Positions 17,277 through 28,471 of a stretch of DNA of 64,000 bases are shown here, in pieces. Within the stretch, counting starts at the first letter, position 1. Every line of letters begins with the position of its first letter. Position numbers and translations under genes: made by a program. Origin of the DNA: Pseudomonas morbosilactucae (lineage in GTDB: Bacteria; Pseudomonadota; Gammaproteobacteria; Pseudomonadales; Pseudomonadaceae); NCBI RefSeq assembly GCF_023241715.1, contig NZ_JALQCW010000025.1, forward strand, positions 37,089 to 101,088, read 5' to 3'. The notes under the pieces were generated by a model. The model saw nothing but the letters and a program-made list of their open reading frames with translations. It did not search any database and was not told the DNA's origin.

Positions 17277-18680
17277 TCAGGCCGAGGCCGCGCGTTTTTC
17301 CTGCTCGCGCCAGGCCGCCAAGTCACGGTAGCCGGCGCCCGGGTGATTGGCCGCCAAGCGCGGCCCTTCGCCAAACAGCTTCTCGCGCAAGGTCCCGGGG
17401 GCGTATTCGGTCTTGTACACGCCGCGCTTCTGCAACTCCGGCACCAGCAACTCCACGGCATCGACGAAGGTTTCGTGAGTCAGCGCATAGGCCAGGTTGA
17501 AACCATCGACGTCGGTGTCTTCCACCCACTCCTGGAGCAGGTCGGCCACGGTCTCCGGGCTGCCGACAAACAACGGCCCGAAACCACCGATACCCACCCA
17601 GTCCGCCAGTTCATGCGGGGTCCAGACCTTGTTCGGGTCGGCCGTGGAGAACGCCTCTACCGCCGACTGAATGGCGTTGGTGTGCACGTGCTTGAGGGGC
17701 TCGTCGGGCTTGAACTGGCTGAAGTCGATGCCGGTCCAGCCAGAGATCAGGGCCATGGCGCCCTCGTAGCTGACCCAGGATTTGTATTCCTCGAACTTGG
17801 CCTTGGCCTTGGCGTCGGTCTCGCCGAGGATCACCGTCTGCAGATTGAAGATGAGGATTTTCGACGGGTCGCGCCCGGCCTCGGCGGCACGCCGGCGGAT
17901 GTCGGCCACGGTCTTTTTCAGCAGCACCTTCGACGGCGCAGCGACAAACACGCACTCGGCCTGCTCGGCGGCGAACTGCTTGCCACGGCTGGACGCACCG
18001 GCCTGGTAGAGCACCGGGGTGCGTTGCGGCGACGGCTCGCAGAGGTGGATGCCGGGCACCTGGAAGTGTTTGCCGACGTGCTGGATCTCGTGGATTTTGC
18101 TCGGGTCGCTGAAAATCCGCCGTTCGCGGTCGCGCAGGATCGCACCGTCTTCCCAACTGCCTTCCCAGAGTTTGTAGCAAACCTCCAGGTACTCCTCGGC
18201 GAAGTCGTAGCGGGCGTCGTGCTCGGTGAGGCTCTTCTGCCCCAGGTTCTTCGCCCCGCTCTCCAGGTAGGACGTGACGATGTTCCAGCCGGCGCGGCCC
18301 TTGGTCAGGTGGTCCAGGGTCGACAGGCGTCGGGCGAAGGGATACGGGTGCTCGAACGACAAGGACGCGGTCAGGCCAAAACCCAGGTGTTCGGTGACCA
18401 GGGCCATGGGCGGGATCAGTTGCAACGGGTCGTTCACCGGCACCTGGGTGGCCTGGCGGATCGCCGCGTCACCGTTGCCGTTGTAGACGTCGTAGATGCC
18501 CAGCACGTCGGCGATAAACAGGCCGTCGAACTTACCGCGTTCGAGGATCTTCGCCAGGTCGGTCCAGTACTCCAGGTCCTTGTACTGCCAGGAGCGGTCC
18601 CGGGGGTGAGCCCAAAGGCCCGGCGACTGGTGGCCGACGCAGTTCATGTCGAAAGCGTTGAGGCGGATTTCACGGGCCAT
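17277..18680 (-). CDS. LLM-class flavin-dependent monooxygenase (NtaA/SnaA/DszA type)
   Basis: FMNH2-dependent oxygenase, 467 residues, of the bacterial-luciferase-like NtaA/SnaA/DszA/SoxA group that oxidises sulfones, sulfonates and aminopolycarboxylates using flavin reduced by a separate reductase. Diagnostic segments include the N-terminal MNCVGHQSPGLWAHP, the FDGLFIADVLGIYD stretch and SFEHPYPFARRLSTLDHLT, with ARYDFAEEYLEV later. The start overlaps the stop of the preceding small gene by one base. No flavin reductase gene is adjacent, so one encoded elsewhere would be needed. Substrate unknown. Confidence 0.9.
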   Translation of the reverse strand: MAREIRLNAFDMNCVGHQSPGLWAHPRDRSWQYKDLEYWTDLAKILERGKFDGLFIADVLGIYDVYNGNGDAAIRQATQVPVNDPLQLIPPMALVTEHLGFGLTASLSFEHPYPFARRLSTLDHLTKGRAGWNIVTSYLESGAKNLGQKSLTEHDARYDFAEEYLEVCYKLWEGSWEDGAILRDRERRIFSDPSKIHEIQHVGKHFQVPGIHLCEPSPQRTPVLYQAGASSRGKQFAAEQAECVFVAAPSKVLLKKTVADIRRRAAEAGRDPSKILIFNLQTVILGETDAKAKAKFEEYKSWVSYEGAMALISGWTGIDFSQFKPDEPLKHVHTNAIQSAVEAFSTADPNKVWTPHELADWVGIGGFGPLFVGSPETVADLLQEWVEDTDVDGFNLAYALTHETFVDAVELLVPELQKRGVYKTEYAPGTLREKLFGEGPRLAANHPGAGYRDLAAWREQEKRAASA

Positions 18681-19144
18681 CAGTGGGCGCCTCCGAGGTC
18701 AGCCGGCAGCACGCCGTTGAGGCGGTAGTTGCCGATCAATTGGTACTTCCAGCGCAGCGGGTCTTGCAACGCGCCCAACTGTGGGCTGCGTTGCCCGGTG
18801 AGTTCGAACTCGGCGTTGCTGGCGGCGAGCAAGGCGTCGGCGCTGGCGATGGCCGCCTCGGCCTGGGCCACGGCGATCTCTGCCGGGTCCTGGCTGTTGC
18901 TGCGCAAGGCGTCGGCCCGCTCATGCAGGGCCGCCGCGACTTCGATACGGATATGCAGGTCACCGAAACGGCTGATGACATAGGGGTCGTCACTGGCGTT
19001 GGCCAGGCCGCTGCCGGGCCAGGGTTGGGCCTGCTCGCGGACGAATTCCAGGGTCTGCTGCAACAGCCGACGGGCGCGTTCCAGATCATTGCCGCTGCGG
19101 GCCAGAGACGGCTGGGCGGCGGTGGATTGAGTCAATGCATTCAT
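18680..19144 (-). CDS. Free-standing C-terminal acyl-CoA-dehydrogenase-like domain
   Basis: A 154-residue protein that resembles only the C-terminal four-helix domain of the SfnB-type gene just upstream: both run from a helical region through AQAEAAIASADALLAASNAEFELTG-like sequence and end in the same DPxRWKYxLIGNxxLNGVxP motif. The N-terminal and beta-barrel FAD-binding domains are absent, so it cannot be an active dehydrogenase alone. It has an ordinary start, lies 10 bp after the SfnB-type gene and overlaps the LLM gene by one base, so it is in a translated operon position. It may be a degenerate duplicate or a partner subunit for the SfnB-type protein. Confidence 0.75.
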   Translation of the reverse strand: MNALTQSTAAQPSLARSGNDLERARRLLQQTLEFVREQAQPWPGSGLANASDDPYVISRFGDLHIRIEVAAALHERADALRSNSQDPAEIAVAQAEAAIASADALLAASNAEFELTGQRSPQLGALQDPLRWKYQLIGNYRLNGVLPADLGGAH

Positions 19145-19154
19145 CGCGAATTCC

Positions 19155-20357
19155 TTAGTTCCAGGCGTGACGGGCCGGCTTGACGCCGTTGAGCAGGAAG
19201 TTGCCGATCAGGTGGTATTTCCAGCGGGCAGGGTCATGCAGGGTGTGAGTGCGGGCGTTGCGCCAGTAACGGTCGAGGTTGTATTTGCCCAGCACGGAGC
19301 GGGTCCCGGCCAGTTCGAACAGCTTGCTGCTGGCGAGCAACGCGCTTTCCGCCGACAGCACCTTGGCCTGGGCCACCACCACCGAAGCGTGGGCCACGGT
19401 GTCTTCATTGGGGTTGAGCAAGGCCTGGTCGATGGCCCGGCCGGATTTTTCGAGGATTGCCTCGGTGCCGTGCACCCGCCACTCCAGGTCGCCAATCGCG
19501 GCGATGGTGAACGGGTCCTGCCAGCCATGGTCCAGGCCGCTGTCGATCCAGGGCCGGGATTGCCGGGCGTAATGCTTGGTTTCTTCCAGGGCGCCGAGGG
19601 CGATACCGGTGTCCACCGCGGCCTGGATGATCTGCGAGATCGGGCCATCGGCGGTGGGCTCGTCAAAGGCCCGGTGCGCCGGGATCACGGCACTCAGGGG
19701 CACCTTGACCGCATTGAGGGTGACACCGCCGCTGGCGGTGGTGCGCTGGCCGAAGCCGTCCCAGCTGTCGATCACCGTCAGCCCCGGGTTGTCACGCTCG
19801 ATAAAGGCGATAAACGCCTGGTTCTGCTCATTGACCGCCACCGCCGGCACGATGTGGGCGAACAAGGCGCCGGTGCAGTAGAACTTCTCGCCGTCGATTT
19901 GCGCACTGTCGCCGTCGAAGCGGATGGTGGTCTCAAACGCCCCGGCGTTCTTGCTCTTGGCTTCCGAGAAGGCGTTGCCGAAACGGTAGCCCTGCAAGAC
20001 TTTGGCGAAGTAGTAGTGCTTCTGCTCTTCAGTGGCGGTCTGCAACAGGATGTCGAGGACGCCGAGGTGGTTCTGCGGGATTTGGCCCAGGGACGAATCG
20101 ACAGCGGAGATGATCTTGATCACCTCCGCCACGGTCACGTAGGACACCCCGGCGCCGCCGTAGGCTTTGGGAATGGTGATGCCCCACAGGCCGCTGGCGG
20201 AGAATTCGTCCAGCTCGGCGACCGGCAGGCGACGCTCGCGGTCGCGCACGCTGGCCTCGACGGCGAAACGTTGGGCGAGGTCCTTGGCGACCGCGATCGC
20301 CTCGGCATCCGAGCGGATGATGTGGGCAGTGCGGGTGGGTTGGGCAGAGGCTGTCAT
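19155..20357 (-). CDS. sfnB: SfnB-family acyl-CoA dehydrogenase-like flavoprotein
   Basis: FAD-dependent oxidoreductase of the SfnB family (sulfur acquisition), 400 residues. It has the standard acyl-CoA dehydrogenase layout: N-terminal helices, beta-barrel around GNAFSEAKSKNAGAFET and GEKFYCTGALFAHIVPAVA, and C-terminal helical domain ending RWKYHLIGNFLLNG. Relatives such as SfnB, SfnG-associated proteins and DszC-like enzymes work with reduced flavin in sulfone or thiophene oxidation. It is the first gene of the ten-gene operon, 55 nt after the predicted sigma-54 start, with GGAG before the ATG. Family certain; the sfnB symbol is a family label. Confidence 0.85.
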   Translation of the reverse strand: MTASAQPTRTAHIIRSDAEAIAVAKDLAQRFAVEASVRDRERRLPVAELDEFSASGLWGITIPKAYGGAGVSYVTVAEVIKIISAVDSSLGQIPQNHLGVLDILLQTATEEQKHYYFAKVLQGYRFGNAFSEAKSKNAGAFETTIRFDGDSAQIDGEKFYCTGALFAHIVPAVAVNEQNQAFIAFIERDNPGLTVIDSWDGFGQRTTASGGVTLNAVKVPLSAVIPAHRAFDEPTADGPISQIIQAAVDTGIALGALEETKHYARQSRPWIDSGLDHGWQDPFTIAAIGDLEWRVHGTEAILEKSGRAIDQALLNPNEDTVAHASVVVAQAKVLSAESALLASSKLFELAGTRSVLGKYNLDRYWRNARTHTLHDPARWKYHLIGNFLLNGVKPARHAWN

Positions 20358-20422
20358 GGGCCGACTCCGAGTCCTGAAAGTGACGACTGAGGGTCCGTGA
20401 GGACCGGTCTTCCAGGGGTATT

Positions 20423-20438
20423 GCAGAAGTCGTGCCGA
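20423..20438 (-). promoter_or_regulatory. Sigma-54 promoter driving the SfnB/LLM/Liv-type operon
   Basis: On the minus strand CGGCACGACTTCTGCA matches the consensus TGGCACGN4TTGCW at all but two positions, with GG and GC exactly 10 nt apart (-24/-12). The predicted start is near 20412. Pseudomonas sfn genes are known to depend on the sigma-54 activator SfnR, which fits the first gene. Confidence 0.75.
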
Positions 20439-20517
20439 AGTTTAAAAGCCTTGTTTATCAGGCTCTTGGCGAAGCCTCAGAGAAACGGACCGAAGTGAAA
20501 ACAGGCAAAGTGTTCAA

Positions 20518-20541
20518 GCACTGTTGCTCAGCCAACAGTGC
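20518..20541. repeat. Perfect dyad: enhancer-site candidate or terminator of the XRE gene
   Basis: GCACTGTTG and CAACAGTGC face each other across 6 nt, about 90 bp upstream of the sigma-54 promoter and 12 bp after the XRE-cupin stop codon. The distance suits an activator (enhancer-binding protein) site; a terminator is possible, but no T tract follows. Confidence 0.45.
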
Positions 20542-20553
20542 CCGCAGCAACAC

Positions 20554-21117
20554 TCAGAACACCACGTTGCGCACAAACCGCGTGGCCACCGGGCCGTCAT
20601 TGCGATAGGCGTGGGGCACATGGCTGGCGAACATGAAGAACTCGCCGGTGCCGATCTGCTGGTCGTGCGCTTCCAGCACCAGGGTCAGGCAGCCTTCGAA
20701 TACATACAGCTGCTCGCTCCAGCCCTCGGCATCGCATTCCGAGTGGTAGGTCTCCCCCGGTTCCAGGCGCCACTCCCACAATTCCACCTCACGGGTCGCT
20801 ACCGCCTTGGCCAGCAACACCGCCTTGCTCCCGGGGATGGTGCCGGCCCAGGCCAATTCGTTGATGCGGCTGGGATCGCGCACGTCCGGCGCCTGGATCA
20901 GGTCGCTGAACGCTACACCCAGGGCTGCGGCGACCCGGTCCAGGGTTCCGAGGCTGACGTTGGTTTCCCCCGACTCGATGGCCACCAGCATCCGCCGGCT
21001 GACCCCGGACTGTTCCGCCAGGGCGCTTTGACTGAGTTTTGCCGCGTGGCGCAGGCGCCGTACGTTGAGGCTGACGTGTTGCAGGACCGAAGCCCGCTGA
21101 CCGATTTCTTTGTGCAC
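20554..21117 (-). CDS. XRE-family transcriptional regulator with C-terminal cupin
   Basis: DNA-binding regulator, 187 residues: helix-turn-helix near 15-70 (KLSQSALAEQSGVSRRM then IESGETNVSLGTLDRVA) and a cupin sensor domain near 105-185 (GETYHSECDAEGWSEQLYV, GEFFMFASHVPHAYRN). This is the PuuR-like layout used by many amino acid and polyamine regulators. GTG at 21117 is chosen because it directly precedes the conserved start of the domain; upstream in-frame sequence overlaps the operator. It is divergent from an EamA exporter and probably regulates it and itself through the palindrome at 21143. Confidence 0.88.
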   Translation of the reverse strand: MHKEIGQRASVLQHVSLNVRRLRHAAKLSQSALAEQSGVSRRMLVAIESGETNVSLGTLDRVAAALGVAFSDLIQAPDVRDPSRINELAWAGTIPGSKAVLLAKAVATREVELWEWRLEPGETYHSECDAEGWSEQLYVFEGCLTLVLEAHDQQIGTGEFFMFASHVPHAYRNDGPVATRFVRNVVF

Positions 21118-21142
21118 TATATTGCTCGCTCCTGGGCATTGC

Positions 21143-21154
21143 GCAGTATACTGC
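21143..21154. promoter_or_regulatory. Perfect palindrome, probable operator of the XRE-cupin regulator
   Basis: GCAGTATACTGC is a perfect 12-bp palindrome 26 bp from the regulator start and 58 bp from the exporter start. It sits inside a wider TGGGCA/TGCCCA dyad. Confidence 0.6.
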
Positions 21155-21211
21155 CCAAATTTCGCGCCCAATTGTGCGTCCCACTCTCCCCGTACGCAAG
21201 GCCATGCCCCC

Positions 21212-22138
21212 GTGAACCCAGGTAAATCCCCCCTGCCGTTGCTCAAACTCAGCAAAGCCGAATGCGTGCTGGTGCTGATCACCATGATCTGGGGCGGCAC
21301 CTTCCTTATGGTGCAGCACGCCATGACCGTCAGCGGCCCGATGTTCTTCGTCGGCCTGCGCTTTGCTGCCGCAGCCGCCATCGTCGCCCTGTTTTCCTGG
21401 CGCCACCTGGCCGGGTTGACCCCACTTGAACTCAAGGCCGGGGGCTTTATCGGCACCGCGATCATGCTCGGCTACGGCTTGCAGACGGTGGGCCTGCAAA
21501 CCATCCCCAGCAGCCAGTCGGCCTTTATCACCGCGCTCTACGTGCCCTTCGTGCCGCTGCTGCAATGGCTGTTCATGGGCAAGCGTCCGGGCCTGCTGCA
21601 GAGCATTGGCATCATGCTGGCCTTTACCGGGCTGATGCTGCTTTCGGGACCCAACGGCGCATCCCTGGATTTCAGCCCTGGTGAGATCGCCACCTTGATC
21701 AGCACCGTGGCGATTGCCGCCGAGATCATCCTTATCAGCAGCTACGCCGGCCAGGTGGATGTACGCCGGGTCACCGTCGTGCAGTTGGCGGTGACTTCGG
21801 TGCTGGCATTTTTGATGGTGGTGCCGACCCAGGAAAGCCTGCCGGGGTTTTCCTGGCTGCTGCTGGGCAGTGCCCTGGGCCTGGGCGCGGCCAGCGCCGC
21901 GATCCAGGTGGCGATGAACTGGGCGCAGAAAAGCGTCTCGCCCACCCGCGCCACCCTGATCTACGCCGGGGAGCCGGTGTGGGCCGGCCTGGTCGGGCGC
22001 CTGGCCGGTGAGCGCCTGCCGGCGCTGGCCTTGCTGGGTGGCGGGCTGATTGTGGCGGCGGTGATCGTCAGCGAACTGAAGACCCGAGGCAAAGGCCAGG
22101 CCCAGGCCGAGACACAGGCTGCGGATTGCCGGGATTGA
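21212..22138 (+). CDS. EamA/DMT-family transporter
   Basis: Drug/metabolite-superfamily exporter, 308 residues, with ten hydrophobic segments in two EamA repeats (first from AECVLVLITMIWGGTFLMVQ, second from EIATLISTVAIAAEIILI). The conserved WGGTF and the end-of-helix pattern PTRATLIYAGEPVWAGLVG are typical. The GTG at 21212 is preferred; an ATG at 21110 in frame overlaps the operator and the divergent gene start. Regulation by the adjacent XRE-cupin protein is likely. Substrate probably an amino acid or metabolite, not determinable. Confidence 0.88.
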   Translation: MNPGKSPLPLLKLSKAECVLVLITMIWGGTFLMVQHAMTVSGPMFFVGLRFAAAAAIVALFSWRHLAGLTPLELKAGGFIGTAIMLGYGLQTVGLQTIPSSQSAFITALYVPFVPLLQWLFMGKRPGLLQSIGIMLAFTGLMLLSGPNGASLDFSPGEIATLISTVAIAAEIILISSYAGQVDVRRVTVVQLAVTSVLAFLMVVPTQESLPGFSWLLLGSALGLGAASAAIQVAMNWAQKSVSPTRATLIYAGEPVWAGLVGRLAGERLPALALLGGGLIVAAVIVSELKTRGKGQAQAETQAADCRD

Positions 22139-22175
22139 ACACCGCACCCGGGCCAGCGGCCGAGGTGCGGTGTTC
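22137..22175. terminator. Long inverted repeat between convergent genes
   Basis: GAACACCGCACC and GGTGCGGTGTTC form a perfect 12-bp stem starting inside the EamA stop codon. T tracts are poor, but its place between convergent genes suggests a bidirectional terminator. Confidence 0.55.
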
Positions 22176-22187
22176 AGCGAACGGCGC

Positions 22188-22586
22188 TTAGTGTGGCGTG
22201 GTGACGCTTGGGGAGGCATCCGAATCGTCGGTCAGCGTCTCCAACCACAACGGCGCAAACAGCCGGCCGCCGTATTCCGGCTTCATCTCCACCGACTCAT
22301 GGGCAATCGGCCCCTTGTGGTTGAAGTAAGCGCGGTAGCGCACGTGCCCCTCGGCAAACGCTTGGTCGAAATACAGCACCGTGCCCGCCGGCAGCCGATA
22401 GTCGACGCCATCGTCCTGCGGCCCGTAGATCCGCAGCGCTTCGGTGGTGCGCATCATCTGAAAGCCCGACGGGTCGAAAAACCGCAGCCAGCCCGCCATC
22501 AGCACCGCCCCCAGGGCCATCAACACTAAGGCGCTGAGCAGGCGGCGCAGCAAACGAAAGAAAAAGGCAGCCGGGGTCACGGGCAC
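22188..22586 (-). CDS. Hypothetical single-span membrane protein
   Basis: About 132 residues. The hydrophobic segment LLSALVLMALGAVLMAGWL near residues 16-34 is followed by a soluble domain rich in aromatic residues (DYRLPAGTVLYFDQAFAEGHVRYRA region) and a Ser/Thr-rich tail. It is probably anchored in the inner membrane with the C-terminus outside. I do not recognise the family. The GTG at 22586 with AAGGAC upstream is preferred; an ATG at 22694 would add 36 polar residues. Divergent from mrpA. Confidence 0.55.
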   Translation of the reverse strand: MPVTPAAFFFRLLRRLLSALVLMALGAVLMAGWLRFFDPSGFQMMRTTEALRIYGPQDDGVDYRLPAGTVLYFDQAFAEGHVRYRAYFNHKGPIAHESVEMKPEYGGRLFAPLWLETLTDDSDASPSVTTPH

Positions 22587-22763
22587 GGGAAGCAGTCCTT
22601 GCAAAGGGCGAATGGCGGGCTTTTTACCGGGCGCGAGGGGGCGTTGTCTCCTACTTTGAAAGCGTATGTAACATTCTTTGTAGGATTCTGGCACAGCTTG
22701 GCGGTTGGTGATCCGGGGTCCGGCACGTATTATTCCTCACTATTTTCCGCAGATTAGAAGCCT

Positions 22764-25684
<2,921 letters not shown>

Positions 25685-25685
<1 letters not shown>

Positions 25686-26029
25686 TGGAAGAAGTCATCG
25701 CAATCGCCATTGGGGTACTGGCGGCCTCCGGCGTCTGGCTGGTGCTGCGCCCGCGGACCTTCCAGGTGGTGATGGGCCTGTGCCTGCTGTCCTACGGGGT
25801 CAACCTGTTCATCTTCAGCATGGGCAGCCTGTTTATCGGCAAGGAGCCGATCATCAAGGACGGCGTGCCCCAGGACCTGCTGCACTACACCGACCCCCTG
25901 CCCCAGGCCCTGGTGCTCACCGCCATCGTCATTAGCTTCGCCATGACCGCGCTGTTCCTGGTGGTGCTCCTGGCGTCACGGGGCCTGACCGGCACCGACC
26001 ATGTGGATGGCCGGGAGCCTAAGGAATGA
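25685..26029 (+). CDS. mrpC: Mrp antiporter subunit C
   Basis: Small NuoK-like inner-membrane subunit, 114 residues with three hydrophobic helices and the typical VMGLCLLSYGVNLFIFSMG stretch near 35-53. The start overlaps the mrpA stop (last base shared), and the stop overlaps the mrpD start. It forms the membrane interface between the A and D subunits. Confidence 0.94.
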
Positions 26030-27711
26030 GCTTGCTGCCGCACCTGATTGTCGCGCCCATCCTGCTGCCCCTGCTGACGGCCGCGATCATGCTGATGCTC
26101 GGGGAGAAACACCGCCCCCTCAAGGCCCGGATCAACCTCTGCTCCAGCCTGCTGGGCCTGGGCTTGTCCATGTACTTGCTGTACTGGACCCAGGCCCAGG
26201 GCCTGACCGGTTCCATCGGCGTGTACCTGCCGAGCAACTGGCAGGTGCCGTTTGGCATCGTGCTGGTGGTGGATCGCCTGTCTGCGCTGATGCTGGTGCT
26301 GACCGGAATCATCGGCGTCAGCGCCCTGCTGTTCGCCATGGCCCGCTGGGACCGCGCCGGGGCCAGCTTCCACGCGCTGTTCCAGATCCAGTTGATGGGC
26401 CTCTACGGGGCCTTCCTGACGGCCGACCTGTTCAACCTGTTCGTGTTCTTCGAAGTGCTGCTGGCGGCCTCCTACGGCCTGATGCTCCACGGTTCGGGCC
26501 GCTCCCGGGTGTCGTCGGGCCTGCATTACATCGCCATCAACCTGTTGGCCTCGTCGCTGTTCCTGATCGGCGCAGCGATGATCTACGGCGTGACCGGCAC
26601 CCTGAACATGGCCGACCTGGCGCAGAAGATCCCCTTGGTCAGCGCCGACGATCGTGGCCTGCTGCACGCCGGGGCGGCGATCCTGGCGGTGGCTTTCCTG
26701 GCCAAGGCCGGCATGTGGCCGCTGAACTTCTGGCTGGTGCCGGCCTACTCGTCGGCCAGTGCACCGGTTGCCGCGCTGTTCGCCATCATGACCAAGGTCG
26801 GCATCTACACCCTGCTGCGCTTGTCGACCCTGCTGTTCTCCGAGCAGGCGGGCGAGTCGGCGCACTTCGGCGGCCCGTGGCTGGTCTATGGCGGCATGGC
26901 GACCATCGTCTGCGCAGCCCTGGCGATCCTCGCCGCCCAGCGCCTGGAGCGCATGGCCAGCCTGAGCATCCTGGTGTCGGCCGGCATCCTGATCGCGGTG
27001 ATCGGCTTCGCCCAGACCGCCCTGATCGGCGCAGGGCTGTTCTACCTGGTCAGCTCGACCCTGGCCATGAGCGCGCTGTTCCTCCTTGCCGAGCTGATCG
27101 AACGCTCGCGCTCGGCCAATGAAATCCCTCTGGAGGATGAAGGCGAAGTCTTGCCGCGCCCCCTGGAATCCCTGCAACCGCAGCGCGGCACCAACCTTGA
27201 CGACGAGCAGAAGGCCGTGGTCGGCCAGGTGATTCCCTGGACCATGGCGTTTCTCGGCCTGAGCTTTATCGCGTGCGCCCTGTTGATCATCGGCATGCCG
27301 CCACTGTCGGGCTTCATCGGCAAGCTCGGCCTGATCAGCGCCCTGCTCAACCCCCTGGGCCTGGGCGTCGAGGGTTCGCCGCCGATTTCGCCGGCGGCCT
27401 GGGCCATGCTGGTGCTGCTGATCCTCTCGGGCCTGGCCTCGCTGATCGCCTTCTCGCGCCTGGGCATCCAGCGCTTCTGGACCCCGGAGGAGCGCCCCTC
27501 GCCCCTGCTGCGGCGCTATGAGTGCATCCCGATCATCACCCTGCTGGGCCTGTGCCTGCTGCTGACGGTGAAGGCTGATGCGCTGATGCGCTTCACCCAG
27601 GCCACCGCCGAGACCCTCGGCCAGCCCCAGCATTACGTGCAGGCCGTGCTCGGCACTCGCGTGGTGCCCAGCCCCGAAGCCCGTGCGGCGCTGGTGGAGG
27701 TGCAACCATGA
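26026..27711 (+). CDS. mrpD: Mrp antiporter subunit D
   Basis: NuoN/NuoM-like proton-translocating subunit, 561 residues with about fourteen helices. The conserved membrane Glu is in FNLFVFFEVLLAASYGLM and the Lys segment in FLAKAGMWPLNFWLVPAYS. A cytoplasmic loop near 360-400 is charged. ATGA overlap with mrpC at the start and with mrpE at the end. Confidence 0.95.
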   Translation: MSLLPHLIVAPILLPLLTAAIMLMLGEKHRPLKARINLCSSLLGLGLSMYLLYWTQAQGLTGSIGVYLPSNWQVPFGIVLVVDRLSALMLVLTGIIGVSALLFAMARWDRAGASFHALFQIQLMGLYGAFLTADLFNLFVFFEVLLAASYGLMLHGSGRSRVSSGLHYIAINLLASSLFLIGAAMIYGVTGTLNMADLAQKIPLVSADDRGLLHAGAAILAVAFLAKAGMWPLNFWLVPAYSSASAPVAALFAIMTKVGIYTLLRLSTLLFSEQAGESAHFGGPWLVYGGMATIVCAALAILAAQRLERMASLSILVSAGILIAVIGFAQTALIGAGLFYLVSSTLAMSALFLLAELIERSRSANEIPLEDEGEVLPRPLESLQPQRGTNLDDEQKAVVGQVIPWTMAFLGLSFIACALLIIGMPPLSGFIGKLGLISALLNPLGLGVEGSPPISPAAWAMLVLLILSGLASLIAFSRLGIQRFWTPEERPSPLLRRYECIPIITLLGLCLLLTVKADALMRFTQATAETLGQPQHYVQAVLGTRVVPSPEARAALVEVQP

Positions 27712-28196
27712 AGCGTCTGTTCCCTGCTCCCTGGCTGTCCCTGGCGCTGTGGCTGCTGTGGCTGGTGCTGAACCTGTCGGTGAGCCCCGGTAACCTGGTG
27801 CTGGGGGCCTTGCTGGGCTTTTTCGCGCCGTTGCTGATGCGCCCGCTGCGGCCGCTGCCGATCCGCATCCGCCGCCCGGGCACCATCCTGCGCCTGTTCT
27901 TGCTGGTGGGGCGTGATGTGCTGGTGTCGAACCTGATCGTGGCCTGGGGCGTGCTCAACAACGGTCGGCGCCCAGTGCGCTCGGCGTTCGTCAAGATCCC
28001 CCTGGACCTGCGTGATGCCAACGGCCTAGCGGCCTTGTCGATGATTACCACGGTGGTACCGGGGACGGTGTGGTCGGAGCTGTCCCTGGACCGCAGCATC
28101 CTGTTGCTGCACGTCTTCGATCTCGACGACGAGGCTCAATTCATCCAGCACTTCAAGGCGGCCTATGAACGTCCATTGATGGAGATCTTCGAATGA
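27708..28196 (+). CDS. mrpE: Mrp antiporter subunit E
   Basis: Accessory subunit of 162 residues: two N-terminal helices (WLSLALWLLWLVLNL and VLGALLGFFAPLLM) and a cytoplasmic C-terminal domain with SMITTVVPGTVWSELS. Needed for complex assembly in studied systems. ATGA overlaps on both sides. Confidence 0.93.
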   Translation: MKRLFPAPWLSLALWLLWLVLNLSVSPGNLVLGALLGFFAPLLMRPLRPLPIRIRRPGTILRLFLLVGRDVLVSNLIVAWGVLNNGRRPVRSAFVKIPLDLRDANGLAALSMITTVVPGTVWSELSLDRSILLLHVFDLDDEAQFIQHFKAAYERPLMEIFE

Positions 28197-28471
28197 GCGC
28201 CCTGCTGTCGAACGCGATTCTGGCGAGCCTGTTCATCTTTTCCATGGCCATGGCCTTGGCACTGGTGCGGCTGTTCAAAGGCCCCTCGGCCCAGGACCGG
28301 GTACTGGCCCTGGACTACCTGTACATCCTGGCCATGCTGATGATGCTGGTGCTGGGCATCCGCTATGCCAGTGACACCTACTTCGAAGCCGCCCTGCTGA
28401 TTGCCCTGCTGGGCTTCGTCGGCTCCTTCGCCCTGGCGAAATTCCTCCTGCGTGGCGAGGTCATCGAATGA
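28193..28471 (+). CDS. mrpF: Mrp antiporter subunit F
   Basis: Small subunit, 92 residues, three helices and the conserved RLFKGPSAQDRVLALD segment near 23-38. Overlaps mrpE and mrpG by four bases each. Confidence 0.93.
   Translation: MSALLSNAILASLFIFSMAMALALVRLFKGPSAQDRVLALDYLYILAMLMMLVLGIRYASDTYFEAALLIALLGFVGSFALAKFLLRGEVIE

Noticed and set aside
19155..20357. Assignment of the SfnB-type gene as a fatty-acid acyl-CoA dehydrogenase
   Set aside because: Fold is the same, but neighbours (LLM monooxygenase, sigma-54 promoter) and family-specific ending fit the SfnB group better.
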